A stretch of 64,000 bases of DNA from Draconibacterium mangrovi_A (GCF_037646455.1 NZ_JBBIXN010000008.1:124001-188000); one strand, 5' to 3'; shown: positions 17,212 to 26,931, numbered from the stretch's first letter. Numbers and translations are program-made. Notes: generated by a model from the sequence alone, not told the origin.

Positions 17212-18507
17212 TCATAAAATTTCGGCCACTACAAATGTGCTTCCACCCACAAAAATCAAGTCGTGAAATCCGGCATTTTCTTTGGCTTTTTTGAGTCCTT
17301 CATTAACAGAATTATAACACTCCCCTTTCAATCCATGCAAGTTTGCCTGATGTTGAAGTTCATTTTCATCCATGCCCCTTTCAATATCTGCGCGAACAAA
17401 ATAATATTCAGCTTCTCTTGGCAACAAGGCCAGCAATTTATCCGCATTTTTATCGCTAACCGTACCAAAAACAATGTGTAACTTTTTATGCGCCGTAGTT
17501 CTAATCTGGCCGACAATTGACCGCATGCCATCTTCGTTGTGGCCGGTATCGCATACAACCAGCGGATTATTACCTATCACTTGCCAGCGTCCCAGTAAAC
17601 CTGTCAGTCCAACTACTTCCTTCAGTCCAATTCTGATGGCCTGCTCAGAAATGTCAAATCCTATTTCACGCAAAACATCTGCCGACTTTAGAACAGCCGG
17701 GATGTTCGCATGCTGGTAAACTCCCAGCAAATCTAATTTCAGACCGGGCAAAACAGCCTTCTCATTCTGCTGCACGTGCAGAATTTGTTTCCCATCCAGA
17801 CCCTTAGTAGCATAAGTCACCTTGTACTCGTGATCCGCAAAATGTATGGGCGCATTTTCCTCCCTAGCCTTGTGCATGAAAACCGGAGTTGTTTCTTTTT
17901 GACTGGTTCCGATAACCGCCGGAACATTTGGCTTAATAATTCCGGCCTTTTCACCTGCAATTATTTCCAAAGTGTTGCCAAGTAGGTTTGTATGATCGAG
18001 ACCAATGTTTGTAATGATACTGACTTCCGGAGTAACAATATTGGTCGAATCCAGACGGCCACCGAGTCCCACTTCCATAATTGCCACATCCACTTCCTGG
18101 CGGGCAAAATAATCGAATGCCAAAGCGACCGTCAACTCAAAAAATGAGGGTTCAATTTTCCACAATTCATTGTTAATTCGATACTGTTCAATCCACTCAA
18201 CCACATCGTGTTCCGCGATCATTTCGCCATTAATTTTAATGCGTTCGCGGAAATCCTTCAGATGTGGAGAAGTATACAATCCTACTTTGTACCCGGCACT
18301 TTGCAAAATGGCAGCCAGCATGTGTGAAACCGATCCCTTCCCATTGGTGCCCGCCACATGAATAGTCCTGTATTTTTTATGTGGATGACCGTACAATTCA
18401 CCCAGCTTCAGCGTGTTATCCAAATTGTTTTTGTAAGCCGCCGGACCACTGCGTTGAAACATGGGTAAACGCGTAAACAAATATTTTAAAGTATCGCTAT
18501 AGTTCAC
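17212..18507 (-). CDS. folC: Bifunctional folylpolyglutamate/dihydrofolate synthase
   Basis: This cytoplasmic ATP-dependent ligase adds glutamate to dihydropteroate and to folates. The 431-residue protein has the Mur-ligase P-loop AGTNGKGSVSH (about 52-62), the family motif TSPHL after it, the SITNIGLDHTNLLGNT motif that binds metal and folate, and VCDTGHNEDG in the C-terminal domain. Length and motif order are normal. It is divergent from the PhoH-like gene with about 100 bases between. Confidence 0.95.
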   Translation of the reverse strand: MNYSDTLKYLFTRLPMFQRSGPAAYKNNLDNTLKLGELYGHPHKKYRTIHVAGTNGKGSVSHMLAAILQSAGYKVGLYTSPHLKDFRERIKINGEMIAEHDVVEWIEQYRINNELWKIEPSFFELTVALAFDYFARQEVDVAIMEVGLGGRLDSTNIVTPEVSIITNIGLDHTNLLGNTLEIIAGEKAGIIKPNVPAVIGTSQKETTPVFMHKAREENAPIHFADHEYKVTYATKGLDGKQILHVQQNEKAVLPGLKLDLLGVYQHANIPAVLKSADVLREIGFDISEQAIRIGLKEVVGLTGLLGRWQVIGNNPLVVCDTGHNEDGMRSIVGQIRTTAHKKLHIVFGTVSDKNADKLLALLPREAEYYFVRADIERGMDENELQHQANLHGLKGECYNSVNEGLKKAKENAGFHDLIFVGGSTFVVAEIL

Positions 18508-18608
18508 GTAAAAAAATTATTTATTAACGATTGCAAGTTTATTAATTTTTGAGCTTCTAATCTCATATTCTCGCCGATTAATCTATATTTAAAAAATTCA
18601 ATTTTTAT

Positions 18609-19943
18609 ATGCTAAGTAAGACAAAAAAGAGTAAAATTTTCGTTCTTGACACCAACGTAATTTTACACGATTACACTTGTATTTACCAGTTCCAGGATAA
18701 CGATGTTATTCTTCCAATTACAGTACTCGAGGAGCTGGACAAATTTAAACGAGGAAACGATCTTATCAACTTTCAGGCACGCGAATTTACCCGTCTGCTC
18801 GATGAAATTGTTGGGGATGAACTTTTTAACGGTGGAAAAACACTTGGGCAGGGAAAAGGAAAACTCAGGATTGAAACCGGCAAACCTTTTTCTGATGAAT
18901 TGAAAGCTTCTTTCAAGGAAGACATTCCCGACCACCGTATACTTTCTATTGCCGATTACATAGCAAAATCGTATCCCAGACGCAAAACGGTTCTTATAAG
19001 TAAGGACATCAACCTGCGCATGAAAGCCAAATCGCTGGGCATTCAGTCGGAGGATTACAAAACCGACCAGGTGACCGACGAACACATTCTGGATAAAACG
19101 GTAACTACCTTCGAAAACTTCAACGACACGCTGATTGACACCCTTTACAGCCAGGGATCGTTTGCTGCGAAAGATCTGGGAAAAGATTTTATTCCTGAAG
19201 CTAACGAGTGTTATATTTTCAGGGGAAATTCTTCGAGTGCGTTGGCACGTTTCGATCCGAAATCGGAACGCATTTACCGGGTGGAAAAGAAGTCGGCGTA
19301 CGGGATAAAACCACGAAATGCGGAGCAAACATTTAGTTTGAATATGCTGATGGATCCGGAGGTGCGCTTAATGGCACTTACCGGTAAAGCAGGAACCGGA
19401 AAAACATTGCTGGCTCTTGCTGCAGCTATCGAGCAACACCGACAATACGAGCAAATTTTACTAGCCCGTCCGATCGTGGCACTAAGTAACCGCGACCTGG
19501 GTTATTTGCCCGGCGATGCCGACGAAAAGATAAATCCTTATATGCAACCCTTATTCGATAACCTGTCGGTAATAAAGCATACGTTTAATCCGCGCAGCAA
19601 CGAATACCAGCTCATCGAGGAAATGGTGAAGGAGGAGCGTCTGAACATTACTCCCCTTGCCTATATCCGCGGCCGGAGTTTGTCAAATGCCTTTTTTATC
19701 ATCGACGAGGCACAAAACCTGACGCCTCACGAAATAAAAACGATTATTACCCGTGCCGGCGAAGGAACAAAAATGGTATTTACCGGCGATTTGCAACAAA
19801 TCGATTCGCCGTACCTCGATATGAAATCGAACGGGTTGGCCTACATGACCGACCGCATGCGCAACCAGGAATTGTTTGCACACATCAATCTGGTAAAAGG
19901 CGAACGTAGTTATTTAGCAGAACTGGCCAGCAATTTATTGTAA
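18609..19943 (+). CDS. PhoH-family ATPase with N-terminal PIN domain
   Basis: This protein fuses a PIN ribonuclease-type domain (residues 9-150, with D14, the E41/E42 region and D133 as likely metal ligands) to a PhoH ATPase domain with Walker A TGKAGTGKT (258-266) and Walker B FFIIDEAQN (near 365). The family (PhoH2-like) is described as RNA helicase/RNase. Its role here is probably RNA processing or stress response. It is monocistronic, with an inverted-repeat element after the stop. Confidence 0.92.
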   Translation: MLSKTKKSKIFVLDTNVILHDYTCIYQFQDNDVILPITVLEELDKFKRGNDLINFQAREFTRLLDEIVGDELFNGGKTLGQGKGKLRIETGKPFSDELKASFKEDIPDHRILSIADYIAKSYPRRKTVLISKDINLRMKAKSLGIQSEDYKTDQVTDEHILDKTVTTFENFNDTLIDTLYSQGSFAAKDLGKDFIPEANECYIFRGNSSSALARFDPKSERIYRVEKKSAYGIKPRNAEQTFSLNMLMDPEVRLMALTGKAGTGKTLLALAAAIEQHRQYEQILLARPIVALSNRDLGYLPGDADEKINPYMQPLFDNLSVIKHTFNPRSNEYQLIEEMVKEERLNITPLAYIRGRSLSNAFFIIDEAQNLTPHEIKTIITRAGEGTKMVFTGDLQQIDSPYLDMKSNGLAYMTDRMRNQELFAHINLVKGERSYLAELASNLL

Positions 19944-19950
19944 GAATGTT

Positions 19951-20026
19951 CGTCATGCTGAATTTATTTCAGCGTCTTCTGAGAAAGATTCCGAAACATC
20001 CCGATAATTATCGGGACAGAATGACG
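19951..20026. repeat. Dispersed intergenic inverted-repeat element, copy B
   Basis: The ends are CGTCAT and ATGACG. The left arm CGTCATGCTGAATTTATTTC is the exact reverse complement of the right arm of the copy at 37942-38006 (20 of 20 bases). Inside lies a perfect 18-base palindrome, TCCCGATAATTATCGGGA (19999-20016). The element begins eight bases after the PhoH-like stop codon. Confidence 0.7.
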
Positions 20027-20058
20027 ATCGAAAAGAATAATCAGTTCAAAAAGAAGTA

Positions 20059-20088
20059 TTTGCATTAAGCAGCTTTTTTCTAACTTTG
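20059..20088 (+). promoter_or_regulatory. Bacteroidetes -33/-7 promoter for the mtaB operon
   Basis: TTTG at 20059-20062, 18 bases, and a perfect TAACTTTG at 20081-20088. The mtaB ATG is 31 bases further on. Confidence 0.6.
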
Positions 20089-20118
20089 CAGCCTATTTAG
20101 AAAGATTACAGATTAGAG

Positions 20119-21423
20119 ATGGATTACAAAGGGAAGAAAGCTGCTTTTTATACACTGGGTTGTAAACTCAATTTCTCGGAAACGTCGAGTATTGCGGCCT
20201 CATTTAAGGAGGTTGGTTTTGATCGTGTTGATTTTGAAGAGAATGCTGACGTGTATGTGATCAACACCTGTTCGGTAACCAACCAGGGCGACAAAGCCAG
20301 CCGAAATATCATTCGTAAGGCAGTTCGTCAGAATCCAAATGCAATGGTGATTGTTGTTGGATGCTACTCGCAGCTTAAACCCGAAGAAGTTGGTCATATT
20401 GAAGGAGTTGACCTGGTTTTGGGTACGCAGGAAAAATTTCACATTCCGGCGTACCTGAACGATTTACACAAAAACAGCACTACCCAAATCCAAACCACCC
20501 GTCTGGCAAATATTAAAAGCTACCACAAAGCATTTTCGTGGGGCGACAGAACCCGCAGTTTCCTGAAGATTCAGGATGGCTGCGATTATTACTGTTCGTT
20601 TTGCACCATTCCGTATGCACGCGGAAAAAGCCGAAACGACAGTATTATTAACACGGTTGCCGAAGCGAAAAAAGCAGTCGACAAAGGTTTTAAGGAAATC
20701 ATCATGACTGGCGTAAATATTGGAGACTTTGGAAAATCGACCGGAGAAAATTTCCTCGATCTGCTTAAAGGACTAGAGCAGGTTGAAGGATTGGAAAGAC
20801 TTCGGCTGGGATCCATCGAGCCTAATCTTTTAAAAGACGAGATCATCGAACTGGTGGCCGACTCCAAAGTAATTATGCCGCATTTCCACATGCCGCTTCA
20901 GTCGGGCTCCGATGAAATTCTGTCGCTGATGAAACGTAAATACTCCACCGATTTGTATCGCAAACGCGTAGAACGGATCCGTGAAATTGTACCATATGCC
21001 TTTATTGGTGTCGATGTAATTGCAGGAACAAATGGCGAAACCGAAGACTATTTTCAGGAATCGTACGATTTCCTAAATGAACTGGAAATTTCTCAACTTC
21101 ATGCCTTTACATATTCTGAAAGAAGCGGTACACAGGCACTTAAAATCCCATGGAAAGTGGATGTAGAAGACCGTAAGCGGCGCACCCAAATGTACATCAA
21201 CTTATCGGAGAAAAAACTACGCGCTTTCTACGAAAAAAATCTTGGCAGCGAGCAAAGCGTTTTATTCGAGGAACAGCAGAAAAAGGACAAAATGATGGGA
21301 TTCACTGAAAACTACATCAAAGTGGAAGTTCCTTATTCCGAATCGCTGGTCAATCAATTGGGCACAGTAAAATTAAAATCAATTTTACCCAATGGTCATG
21401 TTGCTGTTGAAATGACCGCCTAA
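20119..21423 (+). CDS. mtaB: tRNA (t6A37) methylthiotransferase MtaB
   Basis: This radical-SAM enzyme adds a methylthio group to t6A at position 37 of ANN-decoding tRNAs. The N-terminal UPF0004 domain has the three cluster cysteines C15 (LGCKLN), C51 (NTCSVT) and C82 (GCYSQ). The radical-SAM motif C155-x3-C159-x2-C162 (DGCDYYCSFCTIPYARG) follows, and a TRAM-like domain ends the protein. GCKLN and the PYARG context favour MtaB over MiaB or RimO. It is the first gene of a five-gene co-directional run. Confidence 0.95.
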   Translation: MDYKGKKAAFYTLGCKLNFSETSSIAASFKEVGFDRVDFEENADVYVINTCSVTNQGDKASRNIIRKAVRQNPNAMVIVVGCYSQLKPEEVGHIEGVDLVLGTQEKFHIPAYLNDLHKNSTTQIQTTRLANIKSYHKAFSWGDRTRSFLKIQDGCDYYCSFCTIPYARGKSRNDSIINTVAEAKKAVDKGFKEIIMTGVNIGDFGKSTGENFLDLLKGLEQVEGLERLRLGSIEPNLLKDEIIELVADSKVIMPHFHMPLQSGSDEILSLMKRKYSTDLYRKRVERIREIVPYAFIGVDVIAGTNGETEDYFQESYDFLNELEISQLHAFTYSERSGTQALKIPWKVDVEDRKRRTQMYINLSEKKLRAFYEKNLGSEQSVLFEEQQKKDKMMGFTENYIKVEVPYSESLVNQLGTVKLKSILPNGHVAVEMTA

Positions 21424-21456
21424 ATTTTCCGTACTTTTACCTCAAACATCAATCGA

Positions 21457-22257
21457 ATGGATTACAAAAAGCTTTGTTTCCAGGTTCAGGATATTGCGCG
21501 CGAAGTGGGTGCTTTTATCCGTGAGGAACAAAAGAAAATTACAGCTAAAAACATTGAAGTTAAAAGTGTTGCCAGCCTGGTAACCTATGTTGATAAAACC
21601 GCTGAAGAACGCATTGTTACTGCATTGAAAAAACTCATTCCTGAATCTGGTTTTGTAGCGGAAGAAGGAACAGCGGACTCCAATCAGGAAAAATTCACCT
21701 GGTTTATCGATCCGCTGGACGGAACTACGAATTACTTATTTGGCATTGCTCCGCATTCGGTTAGCATTGCCCTGGCCCAAAATGGCAAAATGGTACTTGG
21801 CGTGGTTTACGAATTGGGCGCCGACGAAATGTATTATGCATGGAAAGAAAGTCCGGCTTATTGCAACGGTGAAGAAATAAAAACGGCGAACCGTTCAAAA
21901 TCGGAAGAAACACTGATCGGCACCGGATTCCCGTATTACGATTTCGATCGTGTGAATGACTACATCGATGCGATGCGCTACCTCATGAAGAACACCCTGG
22001 GATTGCGTCGTTTTGGTTCGGCAGCGGTCGATCTTTGTTATGTTGCTTCAGGCCGTTTCGATGCATTTTACGAACACGCCTTGCACGCCTGGGATGTGGC
22101 AGCCGGAGTTTTTATCCTTCAGCAGGCCGGCGGAAAGATCACCGATTTTAATGGCGGCGAAAACTGGCTTTTTGGTGGCGAACTCGTTTCGGCAAGCGGT
22201 GCTTATTTCGATGAGTTCTACAGCATAATTCACTGCTATTTGGGAGAAAAGCAGTAA
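21457..22257 (+). CDS. Inositol monophosphatase family protein
   Basis: This is a Mg-dependent sugar- or inositol-phosphatase. Metal ligands E69/E70 (VAEEGT), D85 and D88 (WFIDPLDGTTN) and the second motif HAWDVAAG (about 211-218) are all present. At 266 residues it has the usual length. It lies 33 bases after mtaB and 34 before the next gene, so it is in the same operon. The substrate could be myo-inositol phosphate or another sugar phosphate; the SuhB-like role is not shown by the sequence. Confidence 0.92.
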   Translation: MDYKKLCFQVQDIAREVGAFIREEQKKITAKNIEVKSVASLVTYVDKTAEERIVTALKKLIPESGFVAEEGTADSNQEKFTWFIDPLDGTTNYLFGIAPHSVSIALAQNGKMVLGVVYELGADEMYYAWKESPAYCNGEEIKTANRSKSEETLIGTGFPYYDFDRVNDYIDAMRYLMKNTLGLRRFGSAAVDLCYVASGRFDAFYEHALHAWDVAAGVFILQQAGGKITDFNGGENWLFGGELVSASGAYFDEFYSIIHCYLGEKQ

Positions 22258-22291
22258 AAAAATTGTATTTTGCCTTATTAATACAATTGCC

Positions 22292-22768
22292 ATGGCCGAG
22301 AAAGAAATCGCTTTGTTAAAAGAACAGCTGGCACGCCTCGACGAAACCAAATTCGACCTGGATGCGTGGAAACAGCACACCCTTATTTTTCTGGAACGCA
22401 TTTTCGGAAAAGACAATTCAAAATTGAAACTGATCAGGGAATTGCGTTACGATTATTCGAGCTGGAGTTTGCGCGATACTGCGGCAGCGGGTAAAACCAA
22501 AGACAAGGATCCGGTAAAAATGCAGGCACGCGAAATTCTCGAAGCTACCATCACCGAACTGGAACATCTGGGGCTTCCTTCTGATTCAACAGATGCCCAA
22601 AAAATTTGGGAGTTGTTGCAAGACGAACTCACCGGTAAGCAGATCAAAGAAATTGAGGCCCTCCTGAAATCAGACGATAAGGAAAAAGAGCAAAAAATTA
22701 GCGAATTGCTGGAAGGTCTTGGTAAGGAAAATCTTGCTACCATAATTGCCAAACTTTTACTGAACTAA
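22292..22768 (+). CDS. Conserved-looking hypothetical protein, helical
   Basis: I do not recognise this 158-residue protein. It has no signal peptide or membrane helix, is rich in K, E and L, and is predicted to be mostly helical, with charged helices at both ends and a middle segment LRYDYSSWSLRDTAA. Codon use and tight spacing (34 bases after the phosphatase gene, six before the glycosyltransferase gene) support a real gene in the operon. It is probably cytoplasmic. Confidence 0.75.
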   Translation: MAEKEIALLKEQLARLDETKFDLDAWKQHTLIFLERIFGKDNSKLKLIRELRYDYSSWSLRDTAAAGKTKDKDPVKMQAREILEATITELEHLGLPSDSTDAQKIWELLQDELTGKQIKEIEALLKSDDKEKEQKISELLEGLGKENLATIIAKLLLN

Positions 22769-22774
22769 ACACGA

Positions 22775-23815
22775 ATGATCCAACCTGGAAAAGTTGCTAT
22801 CGTAATACTAAACTGGAACGGGGAAAAGTTGTTCCCCGATTTTTTACCCTCGATCATTGAACATTCGAAAGGCGAAAACACAGAAGTTATTGTTGCTGAT
22901 AACGGCTCCACGGATAATTCGCTGGAGGTATTAAAAAAGGATTACCCGGAAGTTACACTGCTCGATTTGAAAACCAACTACGGCTTTGCCAAAGGCTACA
23001 ATGTAGCTTTAAACCAGATTGAAGCCGATTATTTTGTGCTGGTAAATTCGGATGTAAAAGTGACTAAAAACTGGATACAACCTTGCATCCAACTATTTGA
23101 GAACGATGCGAAAGTGGCCGCTATTCAGCCAAAAGTTTTAAGTTATAAGGAACCCGGGTTGTTTGAGTATGCAGGTGCCGGTGGCGGATTTATCGATAAG
23201 TTTGGTTACCCGTTTTGCCGAGGACGAATTCTCGATCGTGTGGAAAAAGATGAAAAGCAATACAATAATCCGGGAGAAATATTCTGGGCTACAGGTGCCT
23301 GTATGTTTGTGCGCGCCGATGTTTTCAAAGCCAGTAGCGGCCTCGATGCCGATTTCTGGGCACACATGGAGGAGATTGATCTGTGCTGGCGGCTGAAAAA
23401 CCAGGGATTCAAGATCATTTACGAACCACAAAGTGTGATCTATCATCTCGGTGGCGGAAGCCTGGAATACGGAAATCCACGCAAGGTTTATCTGAATTTC
23501 AGAAATAACCTTTACATGCTGTACAAGAACTTGCCGCAAGACAAATTCAAACGAACCATGTTTATTCGCATGATTTTGGATGGTGTTGCGGCAGCTAAGT
23601 TTTTGCTTGGATTTCAATGGAAGGCATTTAACGCCTTATTCAAAGCACATATTTCGTTCTACCAAAACCTTTCAGCAGTAAGAAAAAAACGAAATGCGTT
23701 AAAGCAACTGGTTACCACCAACGACCATCCCGAAATTTATCGGAAGAGCATTATGTGGAAATTTTTCATTCAGAAAAAAACCAAATTCTCAGAACTCGAT
23801 TTTAAACTGAAGTAG
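22775..23815 (+). CDS. Family 2 glycosyltransferase
   Basis: This GT-A enzyme probably transfers rhamnose or a similar sugar to a surface glycan. It begins with VAIVILNWNGE and has VIVADNGSTDNS for the nucleotide, the acidic motif VNSDVKV near residue 92 and HMEEIDLCWRLKNQG (about 197-211), typical of rhamnosyltransferase-like GT2 proteins. No strong membrane segments are seen except a hydrophobic patch near 275. It lies one base before the thioesterase gene. Confidence 0.92.
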   Translation: MIQPGKVAIVILNWNGEKLFPDFLPSIIEHSKGENTEVIVADNGSTDNSLEVLKKDYPEVTLLDLKTNYGFAKGYNVALNQIEADYFVLVNSDVKVTKNWIQPCIQLFENDAKVAAIQPKVLSYKEPGLFEYAGAGGGFIDKFGYPFCRGRILDRVEKDEKQYNNPGEIFWATGACMFVRADVFKASSGLDADFWAHMEEIDLCWRLKNQGFKIIYEPQSVIYHLGGGSLEYGNPRKVYLNFRNNLYMLYKNLPQDKFKRTMFIRMILDGVAAAKFLLGFQWKAFNALFKAHISFYQNLSAVRKKRNALKQLVTTNDHPEIYRKSIMWKFFIQKKTKFSELDFKLK

Positions 23816-23816
23816 C

Positions 23817-24242
23817 ATGAAGAAACTAAAATTCGCCGAACCCATATATACCTATCATATCGACTTTGTAGGCCATGTAAACAACATTATTTATGTGCAA
23901 TGGCTCGAAAATGCCCGTGTAAAACTTATTGAAGCCATGGGACTGGATATTCAGCACCTTTCGGTGGAAGACCAGATTTTGCCAATTATTACCGAAACTA
24001 CCATCCAGTATAAAAAACCATTCTTCCTGAACGACACGGTGCAGGTTGAGGTTTGGGTATCCGAGATGTTTAATGTTTCTGCCAATTTTAAATTTCGCTT
24101 TTTAAACGGTAATGGCGATGTTTGTTCAACCGCTCAGCAAAAAGTTTTATTTATCGATAGTGAAACTCAGAAACCATCACGAAAAATCGTCAAGTACCGC
24201 AAAAACTTTGAAAAATATTACCTTCCTGCCGAGGAAAATTAA
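23817..24242 (+). CDS. Acyl-CoA thioesterase (4HBT hotdog fold)
   Basis: This small hotdog enzyme (141 residues) would hydrolyse an acyl-CoA or acyl-ACP thioester. The YbgC/FadM-type active-site segment HIDFVGHVNNIIYVQWLENAR (with D at the usual YxxxDxxGHVNN position) is intact. It follows the glycosyltransferase gene with one base between and closes the mtaB operon. The specific substrate is not evident. Confidence 0.9.
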   Translation: MKKLKFAEPIYTYHIDFVGHVNNIIYVQWLENARVKLIEAMGLDIQHLSVEDQILPIITETTIQYKKPFFLNDTVQVEVWVSEMFNVSANFKFRFLNGNGDVCSTAQQKVLFIDSETQKPSRKIVKYRKNFEKYYLPAEEN

Positions 24243-24274
24243 AGATTAATTTCTCCTTCTTTTTGGCCTATCAT

Positions 24275-24305
24275 TTTGTGGGATTAAAATTCCCTTATAA
24301 CTTAG
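24275..24305 (+). promoter_or_regulatory. -33/-7 promoter of the TPP-riboswitch transcript
   Basis: TTTG at 24275-24278, 19 bases, and TAACTTAG at 24298-24305 (one mismatch to TAnnTTTG). It sits immediately before the riboswitch, as expected for its transcript. Confidence 0.55.
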
Positions 24306-24313
24306 CACCGACA

Positions 24314-24404
24314 TTTACGCAATGGGGTGTCTCGAGTGCTCGGGACTGAGATTATACTCAAAGAACCTGATCCGGTTAGCACCGGCGTAGGGAGAGCGAA
24401 AGGA
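24314..24404 (+). promoter_or_regulatory. TPP (thiamine pyrophosphate) riboswitch
   Basis: The Thi-box signature is complete: GGGGTG near 24324, GGGACTGAGATTATAC (P2/J2-3 region), GAACCTGATCCGGTTAGCA, CCGGCGTAGGGA, with CGC...GCG closing the helix. A hairpin ATTGGTTA-N5-TAACCAAT (24418-24438) lies between it and the ATG at 24451 and may be part of the expression platform; it has no U run, so control may be translational. It regulates the TonB-dependent receptor that follows. Confidence 0.95.
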
Positions 24405-24450
24405 TTTTTCCTGCCTCATTGGTTATTTTTTAACCAATACAATCAAAAAA

Positions 24451-26931
24451 ATGAAAAAGTTTAGTTTAGTAATGCTGCTTCAGTTGTTGGCAGTATTGGC
24501 CTTTGGGCAAATCGAGTTAAGTGGAACTGTAACAGGAGACGGTGAGCCATTACTCGGTGCCAGCGTTGTAATTGCCGACAGTTATTACGGAATTTCGACT
24601 TCTGCTGACGGCAGTTTCAAAATGACCAACCTCGATGCCGGAGATTATACCCTAAAAGTTTCCTATATTGGATTCGAAAGCAAAGAACTCCAGCTGCAAC
24701 TCACCTCGGATAAAAGCATTGAGGTGAACCTGGAGTCGGATGTAATTATGACTGATGAGATCCTCGTGTCGGCCACACGGGCAAACAACAAAACACCGAT
24801 GGCTTACTCAAATGTTTCAGCCGAGGACATTGCCAGCCGCAACATGGGACAAGATATTCCTTACCTCTTACAACTTACACCAAGTTTTGTAACGACATCC
24901 GATGCCGGTGCCGGTGTGGGATACACCAATTTCAGAATTCGTGGAACCGACCTGAACCGTATTAATGTAAACATCAACGGTATTCCGCTGAACGATGCCG
25001 AATCGCACGGAACCTGGTTTGTCGACCAGCCCGATCTAGCTTCATCGCTCGATAATGTACAAATCCAGCGTGGAGTGGGAACATCAACCAACGGAGCAGC
25101 TGCTTTTGGGGCAAGTATTAACCTGCAAACCAATAGCCTTAGAAAAGATGCTTATGGCGAATTTAAAACCGCTGCCGGTTCTTTCCATACTTTTAAAAAC
25201 ACCTTATCGGCCGGTACAGGATTGATAAATGATCATTTCTCGATGGATGTGCGTTTGTCGAAAGTGAACTCCGACGGTTTTGTCGACCGCGCCTTTTCCG
25301 ATCTGAAATCATTCTTTGTTTCAGGCGGATACTACTCTGAAAACACCGTGCTCAAACTCAATGTTTTTTCTGGATTCGAAGAAACTTACCAGGCCTGGTG
25401 GGGCGTTCCTAAAGTACGCCTGGAAAATGACATGGCAGGTATGCAACGCTACGAAGATCACTGGTTGTACACACCTGAGGAAACACAGCACATGATGAAT
25501 TCCGACAGACGAACGTACAATTATTATACCTACGAAAACCAGGTGGATCACTATACTCAGGATCATTACCAATTGCACTTTTCGCACAAATTCAGTTTGG
25601 CATTTAACTTTAATGCGTCGTTACACTGGACACATGGTTACGGTTATTATGAGAATTACGAAGACGATGCTTCCCTGGAAGATTATCAGCTGGCGCCTAT
25701 TGTTATCGGCGACGAAACCATTGAAACATCAGACCTGGTGAACCGCAAATGGCTCGACAATGATTTTTACGGAGCAACTTACTCGTTCAACTACTCTCAA
25801 AACAATTCGGATTTCACGGTAGGCGGAGGTTATAACGTTTACGACGGCGACCATTTTGGTAATGTAATTTGGGCGCGGTACCTCGGAAATAATCTTCCGG
25901 ACAACAATTACTTTCAACAAACCGGAGTAAAAAGGACAAAACATGAATGGTACCGTGGAACAGGGCTGAAAAAGGACTTCAATGTTTTTGCCAAATACAA
26001 CTGGCAGGTGGCACAAAAACTCAGCCTTTTTGCCGATCTGCAGTACCGACACATCAATTACGAAATTACAGGAATTGACGACGACCTTCGCGATATTTCA
26101 CAGGATCATGCATTCAATTTCTTTAATCCTAAACTGGGTTTATTTTATCAGATTGCCAATAATCAGGAGCTTTACCTGTCGTATGCCGTTGCCAACCGCG
26201 AGCCCAACCGTTCGGCCTTTGTCGATTACCCGGCCGGATACGATTCTCCGGTTCATGAAACGCTGCAGGACTGGGAACTGGGATACAACTTTGCTTCGTC
26301 GAAGTTTTCGTTCGGGGCTAACTTCTATTTCATGAATTACAAAGATCAATTGGTACTTACCGGACAGATTAATGACGTTGGTGCCCCGATTATGGTGAAC
26401 GTGGATAAAAGTTACCGGGCAGGTGCTGAGTTACAAGCCGGTGTTCAACTGGCAAGGAATTTCCGATGGAATGGTAATGCCACCTTTAGTTTGAACAGAA
26501 TAAAAGACTTCACAGAATATGTCGATAACTGGGATACCGGTGGTCAGGATGCGATAGAACTGGGAACAAGCGATCTGGCATTTTCTCCAAATATTATCGG
26601 GAACAGTCAGTTTGTGTTTTCTCCGGGCAAAAAGTTCAGCATTGCCTTCATTTCAAATTACGTAGGCGAACAGTACATCGATAATACATCGAGCGATGCA
26701 CGAAAACTTGATGCCTATTTTGTAAATAATTTAAAGGCTGATTACAGTTTTACAACCGGTTTATTCGAAGAAATCACCCTTCATCTAATGGTGAATAACC
26801 TGTTTAACGAGGAATACGAATCGAATGCCTGGGTATATTCTTACATCCTGAGTGGCGAACGTTACGAAATGGATGGATATTTCCCGCAGGCCGGAACACA
26901 TCTTATGTTTGGGATAGATTTTAAGTTTTAG
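24451..26931 (+). CDS. TonB-dependent receptor under TPP control, probable thiamine transporter
   Basis: This outer-membrane TonB-dependent receptor (826 residues) has a signal peptide ending FGQ, a carboxypeptidase-regulatory-like domain (about 22-100), a plug (about 105-230, with FRIRGTDLNRINVNINGIPL) and a 22-strand barrel ending in an aromatic FKF. The upstream TPP riboswitch points to uptake of thiamine or a thiamine precursor; TPP-regulated outer-membrane receptors are established in Bacteroidetes. No pnuT or thiamine kinase gene lies beside it. A terminator follows at 26973-26998. Confidence 0.93.
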   Translation: MKKFSLVMLLQLLAVLAFGQIELSGTVTGDGEPLLGASVVIADSYYGISTSADGSFKMTNLDAGDYTLKVSYIGFESKELQLQLTSDKSIEVNLESDVIMTDEILVSATRANNKTPMAYSNVSAEDIASRNMGQDIPYLLQLTPSFVTTSDAGAGVGYTNFRIRGTDLNRINVNINGIPLNDAESHGTWFVDQPDLASSLDNVQIQRGVGTSTNGAAAFGASINLQTNSLRKDAYGEFKTAAGSFHTFKNTLSAGTGLINDHFSMDVRLSKVNSDGFVDRAFSDLKSFFVSGGYYSENTVLKLNVFSGFEETYQAWWGVPKVRLENDMAGMQRYEDHWLYTPEETQHMMNSDRRTYNYYTYENQVDHYTQDHYQLHFSHKFSLAFNFNASLHWTHGYGYYENYEDDASLEDYQLAPIVIGDETIETSDLVNRKWLDNDFYGATYSFNYSQNNSDFTVGGGYNVYDGDHFGNVIWARYLGNNLPDNNYFQQTGVKRTKHEWYRGTGLKKDFNVFAKYNWQVAQKLSLFADLQYRHINYEITGIDDDLRDISQDHAFNFFNPKLGLFYQIANNQELYLSYAVANREPNRSAFVDYPAGYDSPVHETLQDWELGYNFASSKFSFGANFYFMNYKDQLVLTGQINDVGAPIMVNVDKSYRAGAELQAGVQLARNFRWNGNATFSLNRIKDFTEYVDNWDTGGQDAIELGTSDLAFSPNIIGNSQFVFSPGKKFSIAFISNYVGEQYIDNTSSDARKLDAYFVNNLKADYSFTTGLFEEITLHLMVNNLFNEEYESNAWVYSYILSGERYEMDGYFPQAGTHLMFGIDFKF

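Noticed and set aside
18663..19328. A 221-codon minus-strand frame inside the PhoH-family gene
   Set aside because: It is fully antisense to a well-supported gene and has no family features.
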